Below, in pieces: positions 20,671 through 28,488 of a stretch of 64,000 bases of DNA. The notes beneath the pieces are model-generated. The model did not search any database and was not told the DNA's origin. It saw nothing but the letters and a program-made list of their open reading frames with translations. Within the stretch, counting starts at the first letter, position 1. Each line of letters starts with the position of its first letter. A program made the translations under genes and the position numbers. The DNA is taken from assembly GCA_017520845.1 (NCBI GenBank), contig JAFXEU010000052.1, positions 87,621 through 151,620 on the forward strand, in the 5' to 3' direction. This DNA is from Kiritimatiellia bacterium. GTDB taxonomy: Bacteria; Verrucomicrobiota; Kiritimatiellia; RFP12; UBA1067.

Positions 20671-22275
20671 TATTACCTCAACACCGGTAATAGACGAAAC
20701 TCTACCTGGACCGCCAGCGCCGCCTAAATTATTAGCAACCGAGGATCCCGCTACAGCCGCCTCGCCAGGTCCCCCGGCACCGCCGCCGCCACCGCCGACA
20801 CGACGCTGAGACCCTAAACCACCATTGTTGCCATACCCACCAAAAATAGACCCTGGCTGTTGGGCATCACCTCCAAATTGCGGAAGAACTGTAGAATTGC
20901 TATAATCCGAAGAACCGCCGCCGCCAGATCCGCCATTATTACCGGCAGATCTAATACCGCCACCGCCGCCGCCCAAAGCTTCATACTTTGCAATATCCGA
21001 AAGTGAAATCTTAGAGGACTCACCATTTCCACCATTACCCTGAGTCTCGGGTGAAATACCGCCCCTGCCGACTATAATATCGTAAGATCCGGCCTCTAAA
21101 TAAACCCCCGTTGCTTCTATCATACCGCCGGCACCGCCGCCGCCAGCACCACCTTGATTAAGATTAGCTCCGCCAGGATTCGCGCCCGCGCCGCCGCCAC
21201 CGACTACTAGAATGTCGGCTTTAACGGCCTTCGGCAATATAAATTGCGTTGATACTGCAGTTTCTGTAATCGAAAACACCTTATTTTCGACATTTTCTTC
21301 AACATTAATGACAGGAACATCAATCGTATAGCGAACAATAACAACGCCCGATCCGCCCGCGCCGCCGTACGAATTACCGCCGCCGCCAGAGCCACCACCG
21401 CCGCCAGAGCCCGTGCCCGCTTGACCGGATGAACCTGTAGAACCCGTTGCCGCGACACCACTACCGCCTACGCCGTTACTGCCGCCTACGCCGACAGCAC
21501 CGCCATTGGCATTACCGCCGCCGCCACCGGCCGCATAAATCTTATCTTCGCCTGAAATATCGTAAGATAAACCGTCTCCTCCGTTGCCGCCTGCAGAAGA
21601 GGTGGCGTTCTTGCCCGCGCCACCCGCGCCGCCGCCGCCGCCTTTATTATTACCATTACCCTTACCGCCGGCATTGCCAAAACCGCCCGATACGGAAGTC
21701 GCCTGCTGAGCGGCACCGACAGTGCCGCCGCCGCAAGCTCCGCCGCCCGAACCGCCGGCAGTACCTGCCGTGCCGTTATAATATCCGGCAGTACCGCCGC
21801 CGATCGCGGTATACGAAACGCCATTCAAAGTAAAAACCGTATTTGCGCCGTTAGAGCCGCGCGAATTAGCCGTCGCACAAACACCGCCCGCACCGACAGT
21901 AACCGTACCCGAAGCGACAGTAAGGCCTTCTTGATAAATTAAGCCGCCCGCGCCGCCGCCGCCGCCGCAGTTTCCGGAGCCCGAGCCGCCGCCGCCGACA
22001 ACGAGAATTCTGCCTGAGCCTGCGCGGATGACATTCTCCGTCGGAACCGTAAAATTCGCGGTCGTAGCAGTGTTCGTAAAGATGTGGATAAAGTCAACGG
22101 TTCCGTCGCCGTTATCGATTTTACGCACCTCGTCACCACCCGTCGCGGCGGAATATTTTTCGATGTCCGCTTGGCTTGCGACATCAAACGAGGCCCCGCG
22201 AGCAAAAAGCGACCCTATAACCGCGGTGAACGCGGTTAGCGTTTTTAAGAGGCCTCTAGCGCTTATCAACCTCAT
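20668..22275 (-). CDS. Giant glycine-rich secreted protein, N-terminal part, ending at an in-frame TAA
   Basis: The protein starts with a signal peptide (MRLISARGLLKTLTAFTAVI, cleavage probably near ARGA). It continues with two copies of a glycine-rich domain: ILVVGGGGSGS near residue 100 and ILVVGGGGAGA near residue 355, each followed by long Gly/Ala/Asn runs and a V(I/V)IVR strand. The frame stops at TAA 20670-20668 after GVEVI, but sense coding resumes at once in the same frame (AAGGGGGSRTG) and continues for 8.7 kb. An AAAGG sits about seven bases before the ATG. On its own this would be a secreted 535-residue product; I regard it as the 5' part of one interrupted gene. Gly-rich domains of this type are common in large envelope proteins of uncultured bacteria. 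Confidence 0.8.
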   Translation of the reverse strand: MRLISARGLLKTLTAFTAVIGSLFARGASFDVASQADIEKYSAATGGDEVRKIDNGDGTVDFIHIFTNTATTANFTVPTENVIRAGSGRILVVGGGGSGSGNCGGGGGAGGLIYQEGLTVASGTVTVGAGGVCATANSRGSNGANTVFTLNGVSYTAIGGGTAGYYNGTAGTAGGSGGGACGGGTVGAAQQATSVSGGFGNAGGKGNGNNKGGGGGAGGAGKNATSSAGGNGGDGLSYDISGEDKIYAAGGGGGNANGGAVGVGGSNGVGGSGVAATGSTGSSGQAGTGSGGGGGSGGGGNSYGGAGGSGVVIVRYTIDVPVINVEENVENKVFSITETAVSTQFILPKAVKADILVVGGGGAGANPGGANLNQGGAGGGGAGGMIEATGVYLEAGSYDIIVGRGGISPETQGNGGNGESSKISLSDIAKYEALGGGGGGIRSAGNNGGSGGGGSSDYSNSTVLPQFGGDAQQPGSIFGGYGNNGGLGSQRRVGGGGGGAGGPGEAAVAGSSVANNLGGAGGPGRVSSITGVEVI

Positions 22276-22496
22276 ATTTAGCCTTTATTTACGGGCATTT
22301 TACAACTTATCTACATTTTACCGTACGACAAATTCCACCCTGATTTTATCAAGGCAGAATCCTTTGTATACTAGTATCTAAGCCATATTATCATATCCAA
22401 CCGAAACGCGTCAATCAGAATTTCAATAACCCAAAGTTACCGAAACAACTCTTTCAAGGAACGAAGATTAATCATCCTCACACCTCTAAAGTTTCA
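22276..22496. other. AT-rich 5' flank of the giant operon, no gene seen
   Basis: About 220 bases without a convincing ORF lie upstream of the giant gene. They presumably carry the operon promoter, but I could not pick a -35/-10 pair with confidence. Confidence 0.4.
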
Positions 22497-22750
22497 TAAA
22501 CTCCGATGGTTGTTCAAAAGGGGGCTCACTAACGTTCCGCCCTATACGCTTCGCACATCCTAACCGCTGTATTTCTCTCATCCGGTTACTTTCTTTTATC
22601 TCTGGGGTTCCACCCCAGACCCCCTTCCCCAAATGCCGAAGGCATATACAAAAAACAATGTACAATAAAGCATACACCAATGCGGTTATAAAGCGCGTAG
22701 CCCATAACACGAAGCGTTAGCGAAGTGCATCGGTAACCTATCGGAGTTAA
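22497..22750. repeat. ~250-bp structured repeat, copy 1
   Basis: The first of three direct copies. The ends are imperfect inverted repeats: it begins TAAACTCCGATGG and ends CCTATCGGAGTTA. Inside are a conserved hairpin (CTGGGGT, 3-base loop, ACCCCAG), a short ATGCC/GGCAT hairpin, and a conserved right part with AAGCGTTAGCGAAGTGC. It has no coding capacity and looks like a MITE-like or REP-type non-autonomous element. It differs from copies 2 and 3 by scattered substitutions and a different right-end base. Confidence 0.8.
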
Positions 22751-22775
22751 TTAATTTTAAGGGATTCAATTCTTA

Positions 22776-23025
22776 TAAACTCCGATGGTTGTTCAAATGC
22801 CTCCACTAACGCTCCGGCTAAACGCTTCGCACGTCCTAACCGCTGTATTTCTGCTATTCATTTACTTTCTTTTATATCTGGGGTTCCACCCCAGACCCCT
22901 TCCACAAAATGCCGAAGGCATATACAAAAACAATGCACAGTAAAGCATACACCAATGCGGTTATAAAGCGCGTAGCCCATAACACGAAGCGTTAGCGAAG
23001 TGCATCGGTAACCTATCGGAGTTTA
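22776..23025. repeat. ~250-bp structured repeat, copy 2
   Basis: Same element and orientation as copy 1, 25 bases after it. It runs from TAAACTCCGATGG to CTATCGGAGTTTA and keeps both internal hairpins. It ends nine bases before the stop codon of the GxxExxY gene. Confidence 0.8.
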
Positions 23026-23034
23026 TCTAAAATC

Positions 23035-23427
23035 TCAAGAAGACGGCAAATTCGTTAATTCAAAAGTATCATATTGAAGTTCCTCTTTCCCGAAATTGAT
23101 TAGCATCGCATAAGGTATTTTTGTTGCGCGAACATAATGTATAACCTGCGCCCATTCAATCTTAGTGATTGATTTTATAGCTTTCAATTCAACAAGATAC
23201 GTCCGATCATAACAGGTAAAATCTGCGCGATATCGAGTTTTTAGACGTACGCCCTCATAATAAATATAAACCTCATCTTCCCGTATATATGGTATACCAT
23301 GTTTTTGAAACTCAACCTCCAAGGCATCACCATAAGTAGATTCTAAAAATCCATTTTTAAGAATATTATGCACCCGCATTGCACAACCTAAAATTGCAAA
23401 TGCCTTAGGATCATCTTTAAGTTTCAT
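23035..23427 (-). CDS. GxxExxY family protein
   Basis: This is a 130-residue protein with the family signature G26-x-x-E29-x-x-Y32. A PD-(D/E)xK-like core follows: Asp69 (RYRADF) and Glu80-x-Lys82 (VELKA), which points to the endonuclease-like fold of the PDDEXK_3/GxxExxY family. The biological role of that family is not established. I chose ATG at 23427 because AAAGGGG lies five bases upstream; a GTG two codons earlier has no such site. The gene sits exactly between two direct copies of the ~250-bp structured repeat (copy 2 at its 3' side, copy 3 at its 5' side), so it may travel with them or be a composite insertion. Confidence 0.85.
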   Translation of the reverse strand: MKLKDDPKAFAILGCAMRVHNILKNGFLESTYGDALEVEFQKHGIPYIREDEVYIYYEGVRLKTRYRADFTCYDRTYLVELKAIKSITKIEWAQVIHYVRATKIPYAMLINFGKEELQYDTFELTNLPSS

Positions 23428-23505
23428 AAACACCCCTTTCGCAAATTGATTATACCATAAAACAATTCCAATAAGACAATAAAACTTCTCATCCTCTTAA
23501 TTTCA

Positions 23506-23756
23506 TAAACTCCGATGGTTGTTCAAATGTCTCCGCTAACGCTCCGGCTATACGCTTCGCACATCCTAACCACTGTATTCTTGCTATTTATTTACTTTCT
23601 TTTATATCTGGGGTTTCACCCCAGACCCCCTCCACAAAATGCCGAAGGCATATACAAAAAACAATGTACAATAAAGCATACACCAATACGGTTATAAAGC
23701 GCGTAGCCCATAACACGAAGCGTTAGCGAAGTGCATCGGTAACCTATCGGAGTTTA
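23506..23756. repeat. ~250-bp structured repeat, copy 3
   Basis: Third direct copy, from TAAACTCCGATGG to CTATCGGAGTTTA, starting 78 bases upstream of the GxxExxY start codon. The CTGGGGT/ACCCCAG stem is preserved while its loop changes from TCC to TTC, so the hairpin itself seems to be under constraint. Confidence 0.8.
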
Positions 23757-23830
23757 TAAAATCTAAGCAACGCGCAGAATCTACAAATTCCACTCTCGAA
23801 CTTGAACTCAAAACTCCAACTAACTAAACC

Positions 23831-23858
23831 AAAAGCCCGCGACCTCTCAGCCACGGGC
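23831..23858 (-). terminator. Intrinsic terminator of the 606-residue secreted protein gene
   Basis: On the minus strand GCCCGTGGC and GGTCGCGGGC form a GC-rich stem, followed by TTTTGG. It lies about 40 bases after the stop codon at 23895. A near-identical terminator follows the next gene upstream (26172-26199). Confidence 0.75.
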
Positions 23859-23894
23859 CCCACTAACGACTAACGACTAATCACTACCGACTAA

Positions 23895-25715
23895 TCACCT
23901 AACAATAACCTTAAATCCCTTAATCGGATCCTGCGAATAATAAAGCGTCTTCTTATCCTCATCCCACTCGAGTTTTGCACGGCGACTGCGTTTCACATCC
24001 ACACCATCAGCCGTAACAACGAGCTTGCTGGCGGTCATCGTCATCGTCTTCATAGCATTTTTGGTATTATCATCAAGCGTTCCCTTAAACTGAATAAGAG
24101 GAACCAATTCAGCGTTCTTATTATAATTACTTACGTCTATATTCATCGTACAAGTGTCGCTACTATGCAAGAGACTAGCAAGCACATAAGAAGTTGAGTA
24201 AGGCGTTGCAGGAATCTTAATGTAATAGGTACCGCCTAATTTCATTTTTTTATAGCCAGAACCTTCTGCGGCTATAAGTCGAGCTTGACGATCCGGACCA
24301 TCAAAAAACCGCATTTTTTGAGTTGCAAGCACTTTGTCTGAATCATGCTTAACATGCCAAATCGCGTTTGATATTATGACCTCTTCAGCCCCATAAAAAT
24401 CTGTCGAACCATACGATGTATACAGTTCTCCATTCTGAACGGTAAGACTATTTCCAGTGCTGTAAGCGGGGTTATACTTGAAATACCCTTTCGTTGTCGA
24501 GGTAGACTTTTCTACAGATGTCTGCGGATTATTTAATACCACCTTATATCCGGCAGGTATATTTAATTCAAATGTACCATACTCATTCCTAGGTTCATCT
24601 ATATATGAAATTCCTATTTTATCCAATGTCAATGTGGGGCCTGGATTGGAACCTAAAGCCTCGCTATTATTCCAGAAGTGGTTATACGTAATCAACAAGC
24701 GAGCATTATACAATGTTACTGAAATATTCTTATCTAATTCAAACGCACCGTCATCAACAAATCCGTAGGTTTCACCATGCATATCAATACGATCAACGGA
24801 ATTTGTAAATCTTACACGAGTCCAATACCAGCCCCCGTTCCATGCTCCCGGATAACCAACACATTCATTTTGATGGTTCGCATCCCAGTTTCGAACATCC
24901 TTCCAACTGACGCCATCACCTTTGCCGGTCCACGTATAAACCGTCTTTTGAAGTTCTGTAGTTCTACGCGACTTTGTTGTTATTGCATATCCTGTCAATC
25001 CATCATAATATTTTTTTTGAGTACCATCGCTGTAACAAACAACAACTTGATAGGTAACAGAGTTATTAATATTATCAAGCGCAATCAAAGCGTCAAAGGT
25101 TCCATCATTTGAATTAAGTGTTGCCTCTACACTTTTATTAAGCACAGAACCATCAACAGCATAATTTACTCGAATCGAAGAAATACCTGCCGTGACATCA
25201 TAATTACCTAAAATCGAAAATCCAGCACTCGGTTTATAATTATGCTGCGCTTTTATATTTAAAACACCAGACAAAGGAACTACAATAAATACATCCGTAT
25301 TACTAAAATCTTCACCAGCCTTAAAAGCCTTATAAGTAATTCTAATTGCATGCTCACCAGCATAAAAATCTTCCAACGAAGTGTAACCCGTGTTTTCTAA
25401 TGATGCAGAAGCTATGTCTAAGTCACCTTCATTTTTTAATTTAAGCATTTGTTCTTTCGATATAATAACCTTTTCCTTTACGACCTCAGAGTTGCCATTC
25501 AACAATTCTATATGTAAATAAGCGTATCGCGTTGAAGATGTATTAGAATATCCTAGCACATAACTAAATGTCGCAGTTCCCTGTGCGTCAAAATTTAAAT
25601 CACTAACATTCAATTTAATATCCGCCCACACGCTGCCGACGCAAAGCGCGGCGAACAATGTAAGCGCGACCCGCTTCATTTTACGGAAGCACTTACTTAA
25701 TATTGTTAATTTCAT
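23895..25715 (-). CDS. Secreted protein of unknown function, 606 residues
   Basis: The N-terminus has a signal peptide in two parts (MKLTILSKCFRKMKRVALTLF, cleavage near VWA). The mature part is beta-rich and Asn/Thr/Tyr-rich, without a motif I recognise. It has Ig-like sections near residues 150-230 and a WTGKGDGVSWKDVRNWD segment near residue 265, the type of Trp/Asp sequence seen in autotransporter-like beta-helix passengers. The C-terminus has no lipobox or sorting signal that I can name. ATG 25715 is preferred over the internal ATG at 25679 because AAGGAC lies about eight bases upstream of it. A strong promoter and a leader ORF with an 18-base homopolymer precede it. Confidence 0.65.
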   Translation of the reverse strand: MKLTILSKCFRKMKRVALTLFAALCVGSVWADIKLNVSDLNFDAQGTATFSYVLGYSNTSSTRYAYLHIELLNGNSEVVKEKVIISKEQMLKLKNEGDLDIASASLENTGYTSLEDFYAGEHAIRITYKAFKAGEDFSNTDVFIVVPLSGVLNIKAQHNYKPSAGFSILGNYDVTAGISSIRVNYAVDGSVLNKSVEATLNSNDGTFDALIALDNINNSVTYQVVVCYSDGTQKKYYDGLTGYAITTKSRRTTELQKTVYTWTGKGDGVSWKDVRNWDANHQNECVGYPGAWNGGWYWTRVRFTNSVDRIDMHGETYGFVDDGAFELDKNISVTLYNARLLITYNHFWNNSEALGSNPGPTLTLDKIGISYIDEPRNEYGTFELNIPAGYKVVLNNPQTSVEKSTSTTKGYFKYNPAYSTGNSLTVQNGELYTSYGSTDFYGAEEVIISNAIWHVKHDSDKVLATQKMRFFDGPDRQARLIAAEGSGYKKMKLGGTYYIKIPATPYSTSYVLASLLHSSDTCTMNIDVSNYNKNAELVPLIQFKGTLDDNTKNAMKTMTMTASKLVVTADGVDVKRSRRAKLEWDEDKKTLYYSQDPIKGFKVIVR

Positions 25716-25755
25716 TTTAGCGTCCTTTTTTTATTTGTGAATAAACGAAAGCGCA

Positions 25756-25941
25756 CTATAGAGAAAATCTCCATAGTGACCTATCGTTCGAGATTTTAGT
25801 GGAATTATCGCGCCAAAACTGACGCGTAGTAAGTTTCTTAGATGATTGGGGGGGGGGGGGGGGGGTACAAGAACCGCATCCGCAGTCGTTAAACGCGGTT
25901 AAAACGCTATTCCCATTTATATTTATATATCCCATCCTCAT
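25756..25941 (-). CDS. Possible leader ORF with a polyproline run (61 residues)
   Basis: A small ORF begins MRMGYININGNSV directly downstream of a good promoter and ends 40 bases before the ATG of the 606-residue secreted protein. Its middle reads CGCGSC followed by consecutive Pro codons made by an 18-C run (18 G on the plus strand). Both other phases downstream of the tract also stop before the next gene, so slippage would change the leader peptide rather than fuse it to the next protein. Polyproline stretches slow ribosomes, so a regulatory leader is possible. The ORF may also be fortuitous. Confidence 0.35.
   Translation of the reverse strand: MRMGYININGNSVLTAFNDCGCGSCTPPPPPQSSKKLTTRQFWRDNSTKISNDRSLWRFSL
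25848..25865. repeat. Homopolymer tract, 18 G (18 C on the coding strand)
   Basis: Eighteen consecutive G residues, unique in the window. Such tracts are prone to slippage and are used for phase variation in other bacteria. The length may also be uncertain for technical reasons. Confidence 0.9.
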
Positions 25942-25953
25942 TATTTGATTTGC

Positions 25954-25982
25954 AGTATACGATTTTCCCTAAAACATTGCAA
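25954..25982 (-). promoter_or_regulatory. Sigma-70-type promoter for the leader ORF and 606-residue protein gene
   Basis: On the minus strand TTGCAA (25982-25977), a 17-base spacer and TATACT (25959-25954) match the -35/-10 consensus well. Transcription should start near 25947, a few bases before the leader ORF. Confidence 0.7.
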
Positions 25983-26171
25983 GCAAGAATTTTATAGCGA
26001 TTTTCCCCCGCAGGCCCCTCGCCCTTCTAGCACCTCTAGCCAATATAGCACATCTAACGACTATTGACTATTCCCTAACCACACTCTTCGACAGAACGTA
26101 CTCACTCTTCTCCAGTGTTGCTTTTTCTTCTCCCTTTTTGTACCGCTGCGGAACGGCCAACTCCCCAAAGC
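25983..26171. other. Intergenic stretch, no gene seen
   Basis: Between the promoter and the upstream gene's terminator lies AT-rich DNA with short near-repeats of the kind CTAACGACTA. I see no convincing ORF on either strand. Confidence 0.4.
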
Positions 26172-26199
26172 AAAAGCCCGCGACCTTTCGGCCACGGGC
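26172..26199 (-). terminator. Intrinsic terminator of the 610-residue secreted protein gene
   Basis: Minus strand GCCCGTGGCC, loop GAAA, GGTCGCGGGC, then TTTT. It is almost the same sequence as the terminator at 23831-23858, and lies about 30 bases past the stop codon at 26228. Confidence 0.75.
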
Positions 26200-26227
26200 T
26201 TCGCTTTGCTGAATCAAAGTTTAGAAC

Positions 26228-28060
26228 TTATTCCTGCACTGCAGAACCGGCGTCTGAACCAGTCGAACCGGCAGGCTTGATAACCAACTTAAAGGTTACA
26301 GCCTCGTTCTCCCCAGCTACGCCAGGAGTAAGATCGACAGTCTCCTTATTAACTGTATAGTTACTCGTAACCGTCGCGGTAGCTTCTCCGACCTTCGCCT
26401 CATAATCGGTCGCTTCTGCAGTTTCAGTCTCCATGAGAGGATTCGTCGCCTTGAAGCTGATATCCATGACACCATCCTCATCGAAGAACTTAGCATCACC
26501 AGCAAGGATAAACATCTCAACAGCTTCATTAAGCATTGCAACCGCAGGAGCACCCGTAAGCGTTTCCCCGTTAACCTTCACGGTCAGACCACCTGTAGGA
26601 TAGCTATTCTCCGGGAACGCCGCATCAATTGCCGCCTTAGCATTATCACTATACTCCGGAGTCTCAACACCACCAACGCTCGGATATGTAACCTCTTCTT
26701 CAATAGCCTTCGTTGTTACAGTAATCGTAACAGCCTCAGCAGGCATTGTGAAGGAGTATCCATTGCCACTAGGCGTAAGATCAGGACGAGTACTTGCGCC
26801 GGCAACTACAACACTCTCGATCGTATATCCAGTAGCAGCCACAACTGTAAATGTAACAACATTACCTTCGGCATATTCGGCTGAAAGGCCACCAACAGTT
26901 GCTTGAGCATTCGGAGTTACCGAGACAGCGTATGTTGTTATAGGATCTTCAGTACCACCATCGGCAACTACCTCAAAAGTAATTGTATCCGTGCCATCTT
27001 TCTTAAATGTCGCGGCATCATACGAGATATACCACGCATAATTTCCGTTATCTTCCTCGTCCGCTTTCTTTGTACCACCAACAAGTTTAGCTCCATCAGA
27101 AATCCACAATTTAGCGGTAAAATCTGTCGTTGTTTCTGGCAGAGTAAGCGTACCACTCAAAGCAAGTTCATTATATTCTCCAGAATCAAGCTTATATTGC
27201 GCACTAATGACAGCGCCCTCAACATCAGCTTCTTGTGACAAAGAGATTGTAACCTCATACGAAGCGCCTGCAAACGGATCCGTCGTCGTAAAGACGATAT
27301 CATCAACCGCACCCTTACCATCAAAGGCAACACCCTGAAGCTTCGTGCCATTTTTGGTGTTTTGTGCATCGATTAAAGAATCAAATGCGTCAACCTCTTC
27401 AACCACAACAGGAGTACCATCAACCCAAACATTAAACTTATCAAAGTCATTCTCCACAAACGACTTAATCGTCAAACGATGCCACGAGTCAGGCTCAATT
27501 ACCTTATCAGTAAGGTAATGCTTTGTTTTTAGAGACCCGTCAACCCACTCGCCTGCCGTAATAACGAGATTCGTCTTTGCTTCTGTTTCCTCGAAAACAC
27601 CATCAGCAAGTGAATCGGGAGACACATAAAGCCAAACGGCAAGTTTATCCGTCGTATTATTCTCCATGCTCGGTGCAACATCCGTAGCCGTAAACTGAAC
27701 TACAGAATCGAAGAAAATCGGAGCATCGGAAAGAGACTGCGGATCCTTAGAAGAGTCGGCATAGCGAAGGAGCGGCGCACTCGTATCAATAGCGAGAGCT
27801 TTAACAGAATCGCTACTTTCGGGATAAGTGCCAGATCCTACATAATTTGCAATATTTGTTACCGTAAACAGATTCTCTAACGTCGGCTCTGTATACCATC
27901 CATCCAAAACTCTATATTTCTCGACACCGTCTTCTTCGTCAGTGTACGTTCCAAATAATGAACCTTCACTGTATGACTCAAACGTTTCTGCTGTTAAGTC
28001 AGCCTTCGCACAAAGACCAACCGACACTGCCGCCATTGTTGTTATAAGTAATTTTTTCAT
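26228..28060 (-). CDS. Secreted multi-domain protein, 610 residues
   Basis: A signal peptide (MKKLLITTMAAVSVGLCAKA) precedes an acidic beta-rich protein. The first part (residues about 20-270) has LamG-like features (WHRLTIKSF, FNVWVDGTPV, FDGKGAVDDIVF). A later part (residues about 370-450) has bacterial repeat-like segments (TPNAQATVGG, VTFTVVAATGYTIESV, FTMPAEAVTITV) of the InlB B-repeat or fibronectin-like kind. It probably acts at the cell surface or outside the cell. AAGGAG nine bases upstream supports the start. It lies in the same orientation as the 606-residue protein and shares its style of terminator. Function unknown. Confidence 0.7.
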   Translation of the reverse strand: MKKLLITTMAAVSVGLCAKADLTAETFESYSEGSLFGTYTDEEDGVEKYRVLDGWYTEPTLENLFTVTNIANYVGSGTYPESSDSVKALAIDTSAPLLRYADSSKDPQSLSDAPIFFDSVVQFTATDVAPSMENNTTDKLAVWLYVSPDSLADGVFEETEAKTNLVITAGEWVDGSLKTKHYLTDKVIEPDSWHRLTIKSFVENDFDKFNVWVDGTPVVVEEVDAFDSLIDAQNTKNGTKLQGVAFDGKGAVDDIVFTTTDPFAGASYEVTISLSQEADVEGAVISAQYKLDSGEYNELALSGTLTLPETTTDFTAKLWISDGAKLVGGTKKADEEDNGNYAWYISYDAATFKKDGTDTITFEVVADGGTEDPITTYAVSVTPNAQATVGGLSAEYAEGNVVTFTVVAATGYTIESVVVAGASTRPDLTPSGNGYSFTMPAEAVTITVTTKAIEEEVTYPSVGGVETPEYSDNAKAAIDAAFPENSYPTGGLTVKVNGETLTGAPAVAMLNEAVEMFILAGDAKFFDEDGVMDISFKATNPLMETETAEATDYEAKVGEATATVTSNYTVNKETVDLTPGVAGENEAVTFKLVIKPAGSTGSDAGSAVQE

Positions 28061-28203
28061 AGTTATTTACTCCTTGCTTTGTTTCAGCATTACAAATTTT
28101 ATCAAAAATCCGCATCCCCCGCAAGGGGGAAATTTTTCCCTGTTAGAGGATGAGCAAAATGAGACACTTTCTTTTCTTAGAAAATGAGTTGAAACAGCAA
28201 TTA
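28061..28203. other. Intergenic, short GC hairpin
   Basis: Contains CCCCCGCAAGGGGG (28112-28126 region) followed by AAATTTTT on the plus strand. It has the shape of a terminator or REP-type hairpin, but no plus-strand gene precedes it. No ORF is supported. Confidence 0.4.
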
Positions 28204-28228
28204 TTCCCCAGGGGGGACAGTCCCCCTG
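28204..28228. repeat. REP-like palindrome at the 3' side of the RAYT gene
   Basis: Reads TCCCCA, GGGGGGACAGTCCCCC, TG. The core is a self-complementary G5-ACAGT-C5 hairpin. It is the inverted counterpart of the copy at 29663-29687, so the RAYT gene is framed by matching inverted ends. Confidence 0.75.
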
Positions 28229-28488
28229 TGCAGCGCCCAACATCGGCCACACTCCGCCATCTTCCGCCTCTTGCTACCTCTACCGCCCCCATCACGGCAA
28301 CGCTCCGCCCTCCGCCCGCGCTCCTCGCGCGGCAGTTCCCTTCGCTTTTCGCTCTTCTTTTATGTCTCTTTCGCTATCCGCCCTCATCAGGCCGTCGATG
28401 CGCTCAATTCAGCTTGCTCTATATCGTCAAGCTGCGCCGGGCCGTCCGCTCCTTTCCATCCGCGGATCCGGCTTCACTGTCCGTTCGG
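28229..28488. other. Non-coding 3' tail of the RAYT element
   Basis: This GC-rich stretch lies between the RAYT stop codon and the REP palindrome. On the minus strand it is purine-rich (many GGCGGA and GGAGCG words). Several open frames cross it but none has a ribosome site or recognisable protein. It is probably the structured tail of the element. Confidence 0.45.

Noticed and set aside
21447-21833. Arg-rich plus-strand frame of 128 codons
   Set aside because: It is the reverse complement of the Gly/Ala-rich repeat region; composition alone explains it.
22497-23756. CRISPR array
   Set aside because: Units are about 250 bp, only three, unevenly spaced, with inverted-repeat ends; this does not fit CRISPR repeats and spacers.
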